Part shown: positions 33,921 to 42,903 of the stretch, in pieces
Layout: the number at the start of each line of letters is the position of its first letter
How positions within the stretch are numbered: position 1 is the first letter of the stretch
Source: Natranaerovirga hydrolytica
GTDB lineage: Bacteria > Bacillota > Clostridia > Lachnospirales > DSM-24629
NCBI RefSeq assembly: GCF_004339095.1
Contig: NZ_SMGQ01000013.1
Coordinates: 324,352-388,351 of the forward strand
Direction of reading: 5' to 3'
DNA: 64,000 nt
Program-made: the position numbers and the translations under genes
Notes under the pieces: generated by a model
The model's database searches: none
Seen by the model: only the letters and a program-made list of their open reading frames with translations
Told to the model about the DNA's origin: nothing

Positions 33921-35518
33921 AGAAAAAAAGAAGTTTAAGCATTCTTTTAACGTTTGTTTTAGTACTTTCGATGATGTTAGCAAATCAAATGAATTTGTTT
34001 GCCTCTCAATTGATATTTAATGACAATTACTCAGGAGCAACCAGTTCCAATTTATTTACAACGTCTTATAAAACATTACCAAATGATGCATCAAAACCAA
34101 TGTATATTAGAACAGGAGGAAGCATATCCGCTGGTTCTAATCGTGTAACACTTAGTGGTGGAAGAATGACTATCGGAGCATTATCGAGTTCTTCGACATC
34201 ATCTAGTTCTACACCAGGTGGGGTTTTTGATTTAAGTCAAGATTATAGAATTATAATAAATGTTGCCAATACAAGTGGTAATTCAAGTAAAAACTTTCAA
34301 GTGTATGTAGACAATAACACAACATCACAAGGCAATTCCATCCATGGAGGTGCTTCAAAAGTATATGAAGAAAATATTGGTAATATTAGCTCAGGCAACA
34401 TCGTAATCGAACCAAATGTTGGTACAAGCAATTCGTTTATACAAGTAAGAACTGAAAGTGATGTTAATGTCACAATTAATGAAATAACAATTGAATATTT
34501 AGATGGTTCTAGTCCGGATCCAGATCCTAATCCAGACCCAGATCCACCAACTGATCCAGAAGATGACTTGTTTGCACTTGTGGGGTATGCAACAATGAAC
34601 GGAGGAACAACAGGTGGAGTCGGTGGAAATGTTATATATGTTGATAATGGAGCAGATTTGTATGAAGCCCTTAGACAAAAAAGAAATGATAGTACCCCGT
34701 TAACGGTTTATATTAATGGAACCATTACTCAAGGCAATTCCTCACACAGTAAAATAGATGTCAAAGATGTTTCAGATGTATCTATTATTGGTGTAGGTAC
34801 TCAAGGTGAATTAGACGGTGTCGGTATTACCATTTCAAGAGCCAATAATATCATCATAAGAAACTTATCCATTCATCATGTAAAAGACGGTGAAGGAACA
34901 GCTATAGAGGTTACAAACGATAGTCATAATATTTGGATTGACCATAATGAATTTTACAGTCAAACAGATGTACACAAAGACTATTATGATGGATTAGTGG
35001 ATATTAAAAGAAATGCTGAATACATTACGGTATCTTGGAATAAATTTTACGATCACCACAAAGGTATGTTAGTTGGACATACAGATAACGCAAGCTTAGC
35101 ACCAGATAAAATAACTTATCACCATAATTATTTTGGTAATATTGGTACAAGAGTTCCATTAACAAGGTATGCAGATGTTCATAAATTTAATAACTTTTAT
35201 GAAGATATATTTGGTTCAGCAATCAATGCAAGAATGGGTGCAAGAATACGAGTTGAGAATAATTACTTTGATAATGTAGGTTCTGGTGAAGTAGATACAC
35301 ATGCAGGATACATTCAAGGTCCGATAGGTTGGTATTATGGTAGTTCTCAAACAGGGTACTGGCATGTTACAGGTAATACATTTGTAAACTGTCCAGTGAG
35401 TAGTTATACTTCAACAACAACATTTAATGTGCCTTATAATTATAGCAATGTATTACATTCAGCAGAACAAGCAAAAGCATTAGTAGAGCAATATGCTGGT
35501 GTGGGTATCATTAATTAA
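33917..35518 (+). CDS. Secreted PL1-family pectate lyase with shared beta module
   Basis: This 533-residue protein has a signal peptide (about 1-29), the shared beta module (about 32-197), a D-P-rich linker (about 198-214) and one PL1 beta-helix (about 215-533). Catalytic features are IWIDHNEF, YDGLVDIKRNAEYITVSWN and RVPLTRYADVHKFNN. The catalytic domain is close to domain B of the 1297-residue enzyme, including the ARMGAR and SHAGYIQGPIGWYYG-like THAGYIQGPIGWYYG blocks. The start is ATG 33917 behind TTGGAGGG; the frame opens at TTG 33902 but that codon is part of the ribosome site. It has no promoter of its own that I can see and may be read from the PL9 promoter. Confidence 0.91.
   Translation: MKKKRSLSILLTFVLVLSMMLANQMNLFASQLIFNDNYSGATSSNLFTTSYKTLPNDASKPMYIRTGGSISAGSNRVTLSGGRMTIGALSSSSTSSSSTPGGVFDLSQDYRIIINVANTSGNSSKNFQVYVDNNTTSQGNSIHGGASKVYEENIGNISSGNIVIEPNVGTSNSFIQVRTESDVNVTINEITIEYLDGSSPDPDPNPDPDPPTDPEDDLFALVGYATMNGGTTGGVGGNVIYVDNGADLYEALRQKRNDSTPLTVYINGTITQGNSSHSKIDVKDVSDVSIIGVGTQGELDGVGITISRANNIIIRNLSIHHVKDGEGTAIEVTNDSHNIWIDHNEFYSQTDVHKDYYDGLVDIKRNAEYITVSWNKFYDHHKGMLVGHTDNASLAPDKITYHHNYFGNIGTRVPLTRYADVHKFNNFYEDIFGSAINARMGARIRVENNYFDNVGSGEVDTHAGYIQGPIGWYYGSSQTGYWHVTGNTFVNCPVSSYTSTTTFNVPYNYSNVLHSAEQAKALVEQYAGVGIIN
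34013..34507 (+). repeat. Near-identical module repeat, second copy
   Basis: This is the partner of 31906-32400, encoding the N-terminal module of the PL1 enzyme. A third, clearly diverged homologue is internal to the double-PL1 gene (about 29500-29994). Confidence 0.9.
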
Positions 35519-35529
35519 ATAAAATGATT

Positions 35530-35560
35530 AAAAGAGGAGTTTTTAGCTCCTCTTTTTTAA
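35530..35560 (+). terminator. Terminator of the pectinase block
   Basis: AAAAGAGGAG (35530-35539) pairs with CTCCTCTTTT (35547-35556), followed by TT. It separates the lyase genes from pheST. Confidence 0.88.
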
Positions 35561-35607
35561 GCGTGAAATTTTGGATTGATATTTAGTGAAAATATAAGCC
35601 AATACCC

Positions 35608-35636
35608 TTGTTTTTCAAATGAAAATATAGTAATAT
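35608..35636 (+). promoter_or_regulatory. pheST promoter
   Basis: TTGTTT (35608-35613), a 17-bp spacer and TAATAT (35631-35636) lie just ahead of the T-box leader. The match is moderate. Confidence 0.5.
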
Positions 35637-35642
35637 AAATTT

Positions 35643-35889
35643 ATATGTTAAAAGGCGATGAAAGTGTTTAGTAAATAATTATTTTCTTATAGAGAAAAAA
35701 TGCCATAGGCTGGAAGCATTTTTAAGTTCAAATAATTATTGAATTTCCCACTGGAGCTGCATTTCTGAATAAAGTAAGAAATGACGTTTAAGCACGTTAC
35801 GCTAACTAAGCGCTTTTTATATCAATAAAAAGAATTAGGGTGGTACCGCGGATAACTCCGTCCCTTTCAGGGATTAGGAGTTTTTTTAG
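35643..35889 (+). promoter_or_regulatory. Phe T-box leader with terminator
   Basis: The antiterminator T-box sequence AGGGTGGTACCGCGG is at 35837-35851. The specifier loop holds TTC at 35745-35747 (GAATTTCCC), which reads as the Phe codon and fits the downstream pheST genes. The competing terminator AACTCC..CCCT/AGGG..GGAGTTTTTTT spans 35854-35888. Uncharged tRNA-Phe stabilises the antiterminator and turns on synthetase expression. Confidence 0.93.
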
Positions 35890-35915
35890 TGCAAAAATCT
35901 GAAAGGAGTAAAGAA

Positions 35916-36935
35916 ATGAAAGAAAAATTACAGAATATTAAAGATCAGGCATTAACATCCATTAATGAAAGTGCTTCACTCAATGAATTAAATGACATAC
36001 GTGTTAATTATCTAGGTAAAAAAGGAGAATTAACAGCAGTCTTAAGAGGCATGAAAGATTTATCTAATGAAGAAAGACCCGTAGTAGGTCAGATGGCTAA
36101 TGAAGTAAGAGAAACAATAGAGCAAGAATTAGAGGTTAGAAAGGATAAACTTTCTAAAGTATTAAGACAAAAACAACTCAAAGAAGAAAAGATTGATGTC
36201 ACGTTGCCTGCAAAAAAAATGGATATGGGACATCGCCATCCGATGAATATTGTATTAGAAGATATTAAAAAAATCTTTATTGGTATGGGATATGAAATTG
36301 TTGAAGGTCCTGAAGTAGAAAAAGATTACTATAACTTTGAAGCCTTGAACATACCAGCCAATCATCCAGCAAAAGATGAGCAAGATACATTTTATATTAA
36401 TGACGATTTCTTATTAAGAACACAAACCTCACCTGTACAAATTAGAGAAATGGAAAAACAAAAGCCACCTATTCGTATTTTAGCACCAGGGAGAGTGTTT
36501 CGTTCAGACGAAGTAGATGCAACTCACTCACCGGTATTTCATCAAATAGAAGGTTTAGTAGTAGATAAAAATATTACTATGGCTGACTTAAAAGGCGCAT
36601 TAGCAGTCTTTGCAAAAGAGTTGTATGGAGAAAAGACTCGCGTTAAATTTAGACCTCATCATTTTCCATTTACTGAACCAAGTGCAGAAGTAGATGTTTC
36701 TTGTGTGATGTGTGGTGGAGATGGGTGTCGTATGTGTAAAGGCTCTGGATGGATAGAGATACTCGGTTGTGGTATGGTTCATCCAAAAGTTTTAGAAATG
36801 TGCGGTATTGATTCGAAAGAATATAGCGGCTTTGCATTTGGTATGGGACTTGAGAGAATTGCATTGCTTAGATATGAAATAGAGGATATGAGATTGTTAT
36901 ATGAGAATGATGTGCGTTTCTTAAAACAATTTTAA
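35916..36935 (+). CDS. pheS: Phenylalanyl-tRNA synthetase alpha subunit
   Basis: This 339-residue class II synthetase subunit has an N-terminal coiled coil (about 1-85) for tRNA contact. Motif 1 is in [20 protein letters not shown], motif 2 in [23 protein letters not shown] (ends GRVFRSDE and HQIEGL), and motif 3 in [17 protein letters not shown] Cys4 insertion, [17 protein letters not shown], is common in this family. The start is ATG 35916 behind GAAAGGAGTAAAGA; the open frame extends nine codons into the T-box terminator. It pairs with pheT 38 bp downstream to form the alpha2-beta2 enzyme. Confidence 0.97.
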   Translation: MKEKLQNIKDQALTSINESASLNELNDIRVNYLGKKGELTAVLRGMKDLSNEERPVVGQMANEVRETIEQELEVRKDKLSKVLRQKQLKEEKIDVTLPAKKMDMGHRHPMNIVLEDIKKIFIGMGYEIVEGPEVEKDYYNFEALNIPANHPAKDEQDTFYINDDFLLRTQTSPVQIREMEKQKPPIRILAPGRVFRSDEVDATHSPVFHQIEGLVVDKNITMADLKGALAVFAKELYGEKTRVKFRPHHFPFTEPSAEVDVSCVMCGGDGCRMCKGSGWIEILGCGMVHPKVLEMCGIDSKEYSGFAFGMGLERIALLRYEIEDMRLLYENDVRFLKQF

Positions 36936-36973
36936 TTGAAAAATAGTACAGTATTATAAGGAGGAAATCATAT

Positions 36974-39364
36974 ATGTTAACACCAATATCTTGGTTAAAA
37001 GAGTATGTAGAAATAGATTGTGATATCAAAACCTTTGTTGACGAGATGACCATGTCAGGCTCTAATGTTGAGACGTATGAAGAGCTGGGAAATGACATTG
37101 ACAAAGTTGTAGTAGGTAAGATTTTAAGTATCAAAGGTCATCCAGATGCAGATAAATTAGTTGTAACAAAAGTAGATGTAGGCGATACAGAGCCTATTCA
37201 AATTGTGACAGGTGCAGACAACATAAGTGAAGGGGATTATATACCAGTAGCAGTTGTAGGTGCTGTATTACCAGGGGACTTTAAGATTAAAAAAACCAAA
37301 TTAAGAGGTATTGAATCTAATGGTATGATGTGCTCTGTTGAAGAATTAGGACTTGAAAATGAAGATTTTCCAGAAGCACCAGAAAATGGTATTTATATCT
37401 TTGACAAAGAATATCCTTTAGGTGAAGATGTGAAAAAATACTTTGGATTAGATGAAACAGTAGTGGAATTTGAAATAACTTCAAATAGACCAGACTGTTT
37501 TAGTATTTTAGGAATGGCTAGAGAAGTAGCGGCTACATTTAGAAAGCCGTTTAACTATCCACAGATAGCCTATTCACAATTAAAAGAAAAAGCAAATGAT
37601 TATGCAAAAATCAGCGTAAAAGATAAAGACTTATGTCCTAGATATGCAGCGAAAATTGTTAAAAATGTAAAAATAGCTTCATCTCCAAAATGGATGCGCC
37701 AAAGACTATTGGCTTGTGGTGTCAGACCAATCAATAACATTGTGGATATAACCAACTATGTTATGTTAGAAATGGGTCAACCCATGCATGCCTTTGATTT
37801 AGATAAATTAGAGAATAATGAAATCATAGTAAGACGTGGCAATAAGGATGAAGCCATTCAAACATTAGATGGAGAAATAAGAAAAGTTGATGAATCCATT
37901 CTTGTGATTGCAGACTCAAAAAAAGCTGTTGCAATAGCTGGTATAATGGGTGGAGAAGCAACAAAAGTAACTGAAGAAACCCAAACTATTTTATTTGAAT
38001 CTGCTAATTTTGACAGTACCAATATTAGACTATCTTCTAAAAAAATAGGATTAAGAACGGATTCTTCTTCAAAGTTTGAGAAAAACTTAGATCCTAATAC
38101 TGTAGAAGAAGCGATCAATAGAGCTTGTCAATTAATTGTTGAGCTTGGTGTAGGTGACGTTGTTGAAGGTATGTTAGATCAGTATGAGGATAAAAGAATA
38201 GAAAATCAATTAACCTTTGATCCTCAAGCAATTAATCAATTGTTAGGTACCAATATATCTGAAGACGATATGATAAATTATCTTGAAAGTGTTGAATTAA
38301 CAATTGATAAAAACACGAAACAAGTTACTGTTCCAACCTTTAGATCTGATATTGAAAGAAGTGCTGATTTAGCAGAAGAAGTAGCAAGATTATATGGGTA
38401 CAATAATATTCCTACAACGTTACCATCAGGAACAACTGTTGGTAAGAAAAATTTTAAGCAAGAAATAGAAGATTTATCACGAATCATAGTAGAACAATGT
38501 GGATTCAATGAATCTATGAACTACTCTTTTGAAAGTCCAAAAGTTTTTAACAAATTAAAAATAGAAAAGGATAGTCCATTAAGAAATGCTGTGACCCTAT
38601 CTAATCCACTAGGAGAAGATTTTAGTATTATGCGAACCGTTACTTTAAATGGGTTATTAAACTCTCTATCAACCAATTATAACCGAAGAAATAAAAATGT
38701 GAAATTATATGAATTGGCAAATGTGTACATTCCAAAAGAATTGCCTTTAAAAGACTTACCAGATGAAAGAATGAAATTAACACTTGGTATGTATGACTCA
38801 GGAGATTTCTTTGACTTAAAAGGTGTTATTGAGGCATTATTTACAAAATTAGGCTTGAATCAGACCATTGATTATAATCCAAACAAAGAAATACCTTGGT
38901 TGCACCCAGGAAGAAAGGCAGAAATTAATTATAACAAACAATCATTAGGTTTTATTGGAGAAGTTCACCCAGATGTAATGGATGCTTACGATATTGAAGA
39001 AAGAGTATATGTGGCAGTTGTGGATATGCCTACATTAACAGAATTGGCTTCATTAGACAGAGAATACGTATCTATTGCAAAATATCCAGCAATGTTAAGA
39101 GATTTAAGTATTACTTTAAAAGAAGATATTTTAGTAGGTCAGATAGAAAGTATTATTAAACAGTACGGTGGTAAAACATTAGAAGCTATTGAATTATTCG
39201 ATGTTTATCAAGGAGAACAAATTGAGGCAGGCTATAAGTCTGTAGCTTACTCCATCTCTTTTAGAGCCAATGATAGGACTTTAAAAGAAAAAGAAGTGAA
39301 TAAAGCGATGAACAATATATTAAAAGCATTAGAAAAAGAGTTAGATGCAAAATTAAGAGCATAA
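36974..39364 (+). CDS. pheT: Phenylalanyl-tRNA synthetase beta subunit
   Basis: This 796-residue subunit shows the full domain series: N-terminal TPISWLKEYVEID, the tRNA-binding (EMAP-II-like) domain with VVGKILSIKGHPDADKLVVTKV (ends VVGKIL and VVTKV), the B3/B4 editing region with NRPDCFSILGMARE, B5 (DIERSADLAEEVARLYGYN), the catalytic-like core and the ferredoxin-fold anticodon-binding domain at the end (YGGKTLEAIELFDVYQG). Length is typical. ATAAGGAGGAAATCATAT precedes the ATG. It is co-transcribed with pheS under the Phe T-box. Confidence 0.97.
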   Translation: MLTPISWLKEYVEIDCDIKTFVDEMTMSGSNVETYEELGNDIDKVVVGKILSIKGHPDADKLVVTKVDVGDTEPIQIVTGADNISEGDYIPVAVVGAVLPGDFKIKKTKLRGIESNGMMCSVEELGLENEDFPEAPENGIYIFDKEYPLGEDVKKYFGLDETVVEFEITSNRPDCFSILGMAREVAATFRKPFNYPQIAYSQLKEKANDYAKISVKDKDLCPRYAAKIVKNVKIASSPKWMRQRLLACGVRPINNIVDITNYVMLEMGQPMHAFDLDKLENNEIIVRRGNKDEAIQTLDGEIRKVDESILVIADSKKAVAIAGIMGGEATKVTEETQTILFESANFDSTNIRLSSKKIGLRTDSSSKFEKNLDPNTVEEAINRACQLIVELGVGDVVEGMLDQYEDKRIENQLTFDPQAINQLLGTNISEDDMINYLESVELTIDKNTKQVTVPTFRSDIERSADLAEEVARLYGYNNIPTTLPSGTTVGKKNFKQEIEDLSRIIVEQCGFNESMNYSFESPKVFNKLKIEKDSPLRNAVTLSNPLGEDFSIMRTVTLNGLLNSLSTNYNRRNKNVKLYELANVYIPKELPLKDLPDERMKLTLGMYDSGDFFDLKGVIEALFTKLGLNQTIDYNPNKEIPWLHPGRKAEINYNKQSLGFIGEVHPDVMDAYDIEERVYVAVVDMPTLTELASLDREYVSIAKYPAMLRDLSITLKEDILVGQIESIIKQYGGKTLEAIELFDVYQGEQIEAGYKSVAYSISFRANDRTLKEKEVNKAMNNILKALEKELDAKLRA

Positions 39365-39431
39365 GCGATTAGGATAAGAAGTATTTTTTACAAATAGGTT
39401 AAATTATGTAATTTGGTGTAGATTTTTATAT

Positions 39432-39470
39432 AAAACCCTCTTATAATGTATAGTAAGGGGGTTTTGTCAT
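39432..39470 (+). promoter_or_regulatory. Hairpin burying the SpoIID-like gene's ribosome site, with a -10 box in its loop
   Basis: AAAACCCTCTTA (39432-39443) pairs with TAAGGGGGTTTT (39454-39465), a 12-bp stem with one wobble. The 3' arm is the Shine-Dalgarno sequence of the gene starting at 39471. TATAAT (39442-39447) overlaps the loop; no good -35 is seen. Read-through RNA from pheT would form the hairpin, while RNA started from this -10 box would not. It may alternatively be a weak pheT terminator. Confidence 0.55.
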
Positions 39471-41066
39471 ATGAAGAAAAAAATAAGTTCTTTATTAATT
39501 ATAATGACGCTTTTAATCATACCACTGGTTAATCATAAAATGATAACATTAGGGCATACAAGCGAAGATAGTGTAAGGGTAGGATTAAAAGCATATTATG
39601 AGCAGGTGCCGACCATACATATTAAAAATGAAACGATTGTTGTAGGTTACGAGTTGGAAGATTTGTGGCAAGATGAAATGGTATTAGAAAGTTCTACTGG
39701 ATTTGAATTTTATCCAGCCAATGAAGCGTATTTCATTTCAAATGAATTTGTTACAAAGTATAATGATGCCAAAGAAATTACAGAGAAATTAAGTTATGAA
39801 GGCATAGAAGCCTTTGCTGGTTCGGTTTCATTAGGGATGTGGAAGGTATACATTCCACTAGATGGGTTTAAGGAAGAAGATTATAGTGATGTTTTGAATC
39901 GTATTGATGGAAAATATGGTGTCACTTATCACCAAGGAAGTGATAATAAATATCGAGTTAGAATGAATGCCAGTGAGTATAGTATAATATTTGAAAATAG
40001 TTTTGATCACCCTCAATTTATAACAACCGATGCTAGTGAAGGTATCAATGTTTTGGATCTTGGAACAAGACAATATAGAGGTAAAATAGAGATTGGACGT
40101 TATGGCAAAGAAGGTATAACAGCAATTAATATCCTTCCTATAGAAGAGTATCTCTATGGTGTGGTGCCAGGTGAAATTATACCCTCTTGGCCGATGGAAT
40201 CTTTAAAAGCTCAGGCAGTAGCAGCCAGAACATATGCTATGTATTATAAAGATGTTGCCCCTAAATATGGCAATGAACCTTATACTTTATGTGATACAAC
40301 CAATTCACAAGTCTATTACGGTTATTCTTCTGAAAATGAGAATACTAATAAAGCCATAGATCGTACAAAAGGTGAGATGGTATATTATAATCATTCTATA
40401 ATACCGACTTACTTTTTCTCCACAAGTGGAGGACACACTGAAAATAGTGAAAATGTTTGGAGCGCTACGGTGCCATATTTGACAGGTGTTCCTGATATAT
40501 ACGAATTAGAACCTGAAAGAAGACCATGGGTAAAAGTCCATACAAGTGAATCCATTGAAGAGGCTTTAAACAGATATAATGTTAATATTGGTACCGTATT
40601 GGACATTGAGGTAGATGGTATGAGTAATGCAGGACGAGTAATGACCCTTAATATCATTGGCTCAGAAGGTGACTATGCCATTAATAAAGAAACCATACGT
40701 GTTTGGCTTGGGTTAAATAGTAGGAAATTTAAGCTGGTAAAAGAAAATACTCCAGAGCATACAATTGTGAATGTACAAAACAGCCATAATAAGGATTTGA
40801 AATTAGCGGACGATTTGTATGTGATCAATGGTAATGGTGAAGTGAATAAAGTAATGGACGCAGAGGAACAGTTTATTATACTATCTGGGACTAATATAGA
40901 TAATTATCCAACGCTACAAAGCGACAATGGAGAATTTATTTTTGTTGGACAAGGTTGGGGACATGGTGTAGGATTAAGTCAATCTGGAGCAAAAGGTATG
41001 GCGCTTCACGGGTATACTTATAAAGAAATATTAGAATACTATTACACAGGTACACAAGTAAAATAA
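39471..41066 (+). CDS. Secreted SpoIID/LytB-domain protein
   Basis: This 531-residue protein has a signal peptide (about 1-24), a beta-rich N-terminal part and a SpoIID domain from about residue 190. The catalytic Glu is in YLYGVVPGEIIPSWP, followed by the AQAVAARTYAMYY helix, the CDTTNSQVYYGY and STSGGHTENSENVW blocks, and the closing GQGWGHGVGLSQSGAKGMALHGYTY (ends GQGWGHG and HGYTY). Relatives are lytic transglycosylases used in engulfment or wall remodelling. It is a second SpoIID-domain protein in this window; neither lies with spoIIQ or spoIIIA-type genes. The ATG follows AAGGGGGTTTTGTCAT. queA follows 33 bp later. Confidence 0.88.
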   Translation: MKKKISSLLIIMTLLIIPLVNHKMITLGHTSEDSVRVGLKAYYEQVPTIHIKNETIVVGYELEDLWQDEMVLESSTGFEFYPANEAYFISNEFVTKYNDAKEITEKLSYEGIEAFAGSVSLGMWKVYIPLDGFKEEDYSDVLNRIDGKYGVTYHQGSDNKYRVRMNASEYSIIFENSFDHPQFITTDASEGINVLDLGTRQYRGKIEIGRYGKEGITAINILPIEEYLYGVVPGEIIPSWPMESLKAQAVAARTYAMYYKDVAPKYGNEPYTLCDTTNSQVYYGYSSENENTNKAIDRTKGEMVYYNHSIIPTYFFSTSGGHTENSENVWSATVPYLTGVPDIYELEPERRPWVKVHTSESIEEALNRYNVNIGTVLDIEVDGMSNAGRVMTLNIIGSEGDYAINKETIRVWLGLNSRKFKLVKENTPEHTIVNVQNSHNKDLKLADDLYVINGNGEVNKVMDAEEQFIILSGTNIDNYPTLQSDNGEFIFVGQGWGHGVGLSQSGAKGMALHGYTYKEILEYYYTGTQVK

Positions 41067-41099
41067 GTGATGTTAAAAAGCAATTAGAAGGAGTTAAAA

Positions 41100-42125
41100 A
41101 TGAAACTTGAAGATTTTGATTTTGTTTTACCAGAAGAATTAATTGCACAAGATCCCATTAAAGAGAGATCTCATTCCCGAATGTTGGTTTTAGACAAAGA
41201 AACGGGACAAATAGAACATAAAGTTTTTGCAGATATAATCGATCAATTAGATCCAAAGGATTGTTTGGTTCTTAATAACACAAAAGTTATGCCAGCAAGA
41301 CTAATTGGTGAAAGAGAAAAAACTCAAGCTAGAATAGAGTTTTTACTATTAAACAGGCTTGAAGGTGATGAATGGGAAGTCATGGTAAAGCCAGGGAAAA
41401 AAGCAAAAGTCAATGAACGTGTTGTTTTTGGAGAGGGCATTTTAATTGCACATATTAAAGAAAAGTTAGATAACGGCAATCGACTTGTGAAATTTGAATA
41501 TGAAGGTATATTTGAACAGGTGCTCGATGAACTCGGAGAAATGCCTTTACCACCTTATATTACCCGTAAATTAGAAGATAAAGAGCGTTATCAAACAGTG
41601 TATGCAAAACATATAGGTTCTGCTGCAGCGCCAACGGCAGGCTTGCATTTTACCAATGAATTATTAGAAAAACTAAAAAATAAAGGGATTCATATTGCAT
41701 ATATAACTTTGCACGTTGGTATTGGTACGTTTAGACCCGTTAAAGTAGATAATATTGAAGAACATGAAATGCATTCAGAGCATTATTGGATTACTAAAGA
41801 GGAAGCAGATAAGATAAAAAAAGCAAAAGAAAATGGGGGCAGAATTATACCCGTAGGTACGACAAGTTGTAGAACATTAGAAACAATAATGCAAGAATAT
41901 GGTGAAATAAAAGAATCAAAAGGCTGGACAGATATATTTATGTATCCTGGATATGAGTTTAAGATTGTAGATGGCTTAATAACGAATTTTCATTTGCCAC
42001 AATCCACGCTTATTATGTTGGTATCTGCACTGGCAGAAAGAGAAAAAGTGATGAAAGCATACCAAGAGGCAATTAATAAACACTATAGATTTTATAGTTT
42101 TGGAGATGCTATGTTTATTAAATAA
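41100..42125 (+). CDS. queA: S-adenosylmethionine:tRNA ribosyltransferase-isomerase
   Basis: This 341-residue enzyme transfers the ribosyl part of SAM to preQ1 at tRNA position 34, making epoxyqueuosine. Family blocks are visible from end to end: [21 protein letters not shown] (ends FVLPEEL and SHSRM), [45 protein letters not shown], and [19 protein letters not shown]. Length is standard. GAAGGAGTTAAAA precedes the ATG. It shares a transcript with the SpoIID-like gene; the usual partners tgt and yajC are not in view. Confidence 0.97.
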   Translation: MKLEDFDFVLPEELIAQDPIKERSHSRMLVLDKETGQIEHKVFADIIDQLDPKDCLVLNNTKVMPARLIGEREKTQARIEFLLLNRLEGDEWEVMVKPGKKAKVNERVVFGEGILIAHIKEKLDNGNRLVKFEYEGIFEQVLDELGEMPLPPYITRKLEDKERYQTVYAKHIGSAAAPTAGLHFTNELLEKLKNKGIHIAYITLHVGIGTFRPVKVDNIEEHEMHSEHYWITKEEADKIKKAKENGGRIIPVGTTSCRTLETIMQEYGEIKESKGWTDIFMYPGYEFKIVDGLITNFHLPQSTLIMLVSALAEREKVMKAYQEAINKHYRFYSFGDAMFIK

Positions 42126-42128
42126 TAG

Positions 42129-42161
42129 AAAACCTACCCAACTTTAACAGGGTAGGTTTTT
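42129..42161. terminator. Bidirectional terminator
   Basis: AAAACCTACCC (42129-42139) pairs with GGGTAGGTTTT (42150-42160), with A and T runs on both sides, between queA and the convergent SGNH gene. Confidence 0.9.
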
Positions 42162-42162
42162 A

Positions 42163-42813
42163 CTATTCTCGATCTTTTATAAGGCCTTCGTAATTAATTA
42201 ACTTTGTAAAAGCACTAAAAAAAGTATCGAATAGAAGATCATATCCTTTTGTACTTAAATGAATGCCGTCATCTTGAAATAAATCCTCATTATTATTAAA
42301 GTCATAAGTGGTTTTATAAAAGTCGATGCAAGGGCAATTGTATTCACTTGCTAAAGTTTTTATAATATGACTGTATTGGTGAATTCTATTATTGGTTATA
42401 TTATAAGTCACTTTGGTCTCAATAACACAAGGTGGCGTTATTAAAACAGGTATAGGAATGCAAAAATTTAATCCTGTACGATTGTTGATATGGTGTGTTA
42501 ATTCTAGCATGCTTTTTAAATTATCTTCAAATTCTTCTAAAGTACGATGAATTTGTTTGTCTAAAGAAACATCGTTGGTACCAAGCATTATGATTACTAT
42601 ATTAGGATTGAGGGATTTAATGTGTTTTTTTAATATATGTAATCCTTCTCTAGTAGTCATATTATTTTTGCTGATATTACTAATATTCCAACATATTGAG
42701 GGATAATATTTGGGTAAATATTTTTCTAATCGATTAATGTAATTATCAGTAGTGTTCACACCATAACCAGTAGTTAAGCTGTCTCCTAAGCTAACAATGT
42801 TTGTTGTAATCAT
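42163..42813 (-). CDS. SGNH/GDSL hydrolase
   Basis: This 216-residue soluble esterase-type protein has SLGDSLTTGYG with the nucleophile Ser, the NMTTREGL region, the LGTNDVS block and the C-terminal DDGIHLSTKGYD with the catalytic Asp and His. The substrate is not recognisable; relatives include lysophospholipases and carbohydrate acetylesterases. There is no signal peptide. The start is ATG 42813 seven bases after GGAGG; the open frame extends 15 codons farther, past that site. It lies 90 bp after aroA on the same strand and could be read through from the aro operon. Confidence 0.82.
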   Translation of the reverse strand: MITTNIVSLGDSLTTGYGVNTTDNYINRLEKYLPKYYPSICWNISNISKNNMTTREGLHILKKHIKSLNPNIVIIMLGTNDVSLDKQIHRTLEEFEDNLKSMLELTHHINNRTGLNFCIPIPVLITPPCVIETKVTYNITNNRIHQYSHIIKTLASEYNCPCIDFYKTTYDFNNNEDLFQDDGIHLSTKGYDLLFDTFFSAFTKLINYEGLIKDRE

Positions 42814-42903
42814 AATACGACCTCCAAATGAGAAGACTATAAACCAGTTGACATTCATTTTAAAAAAGCAATAACTTATAGTATACTACATTTTTAATTG
42901 TTT

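Noticed and set aside
36700-36760. Cys4 insertion in PheS as a novel zinc site
   Set aside because: The same C-x2-C-x4-C-x2-C segment is, to my knowledge, frequent in bacterial PheS proteins, so it is not unusual.
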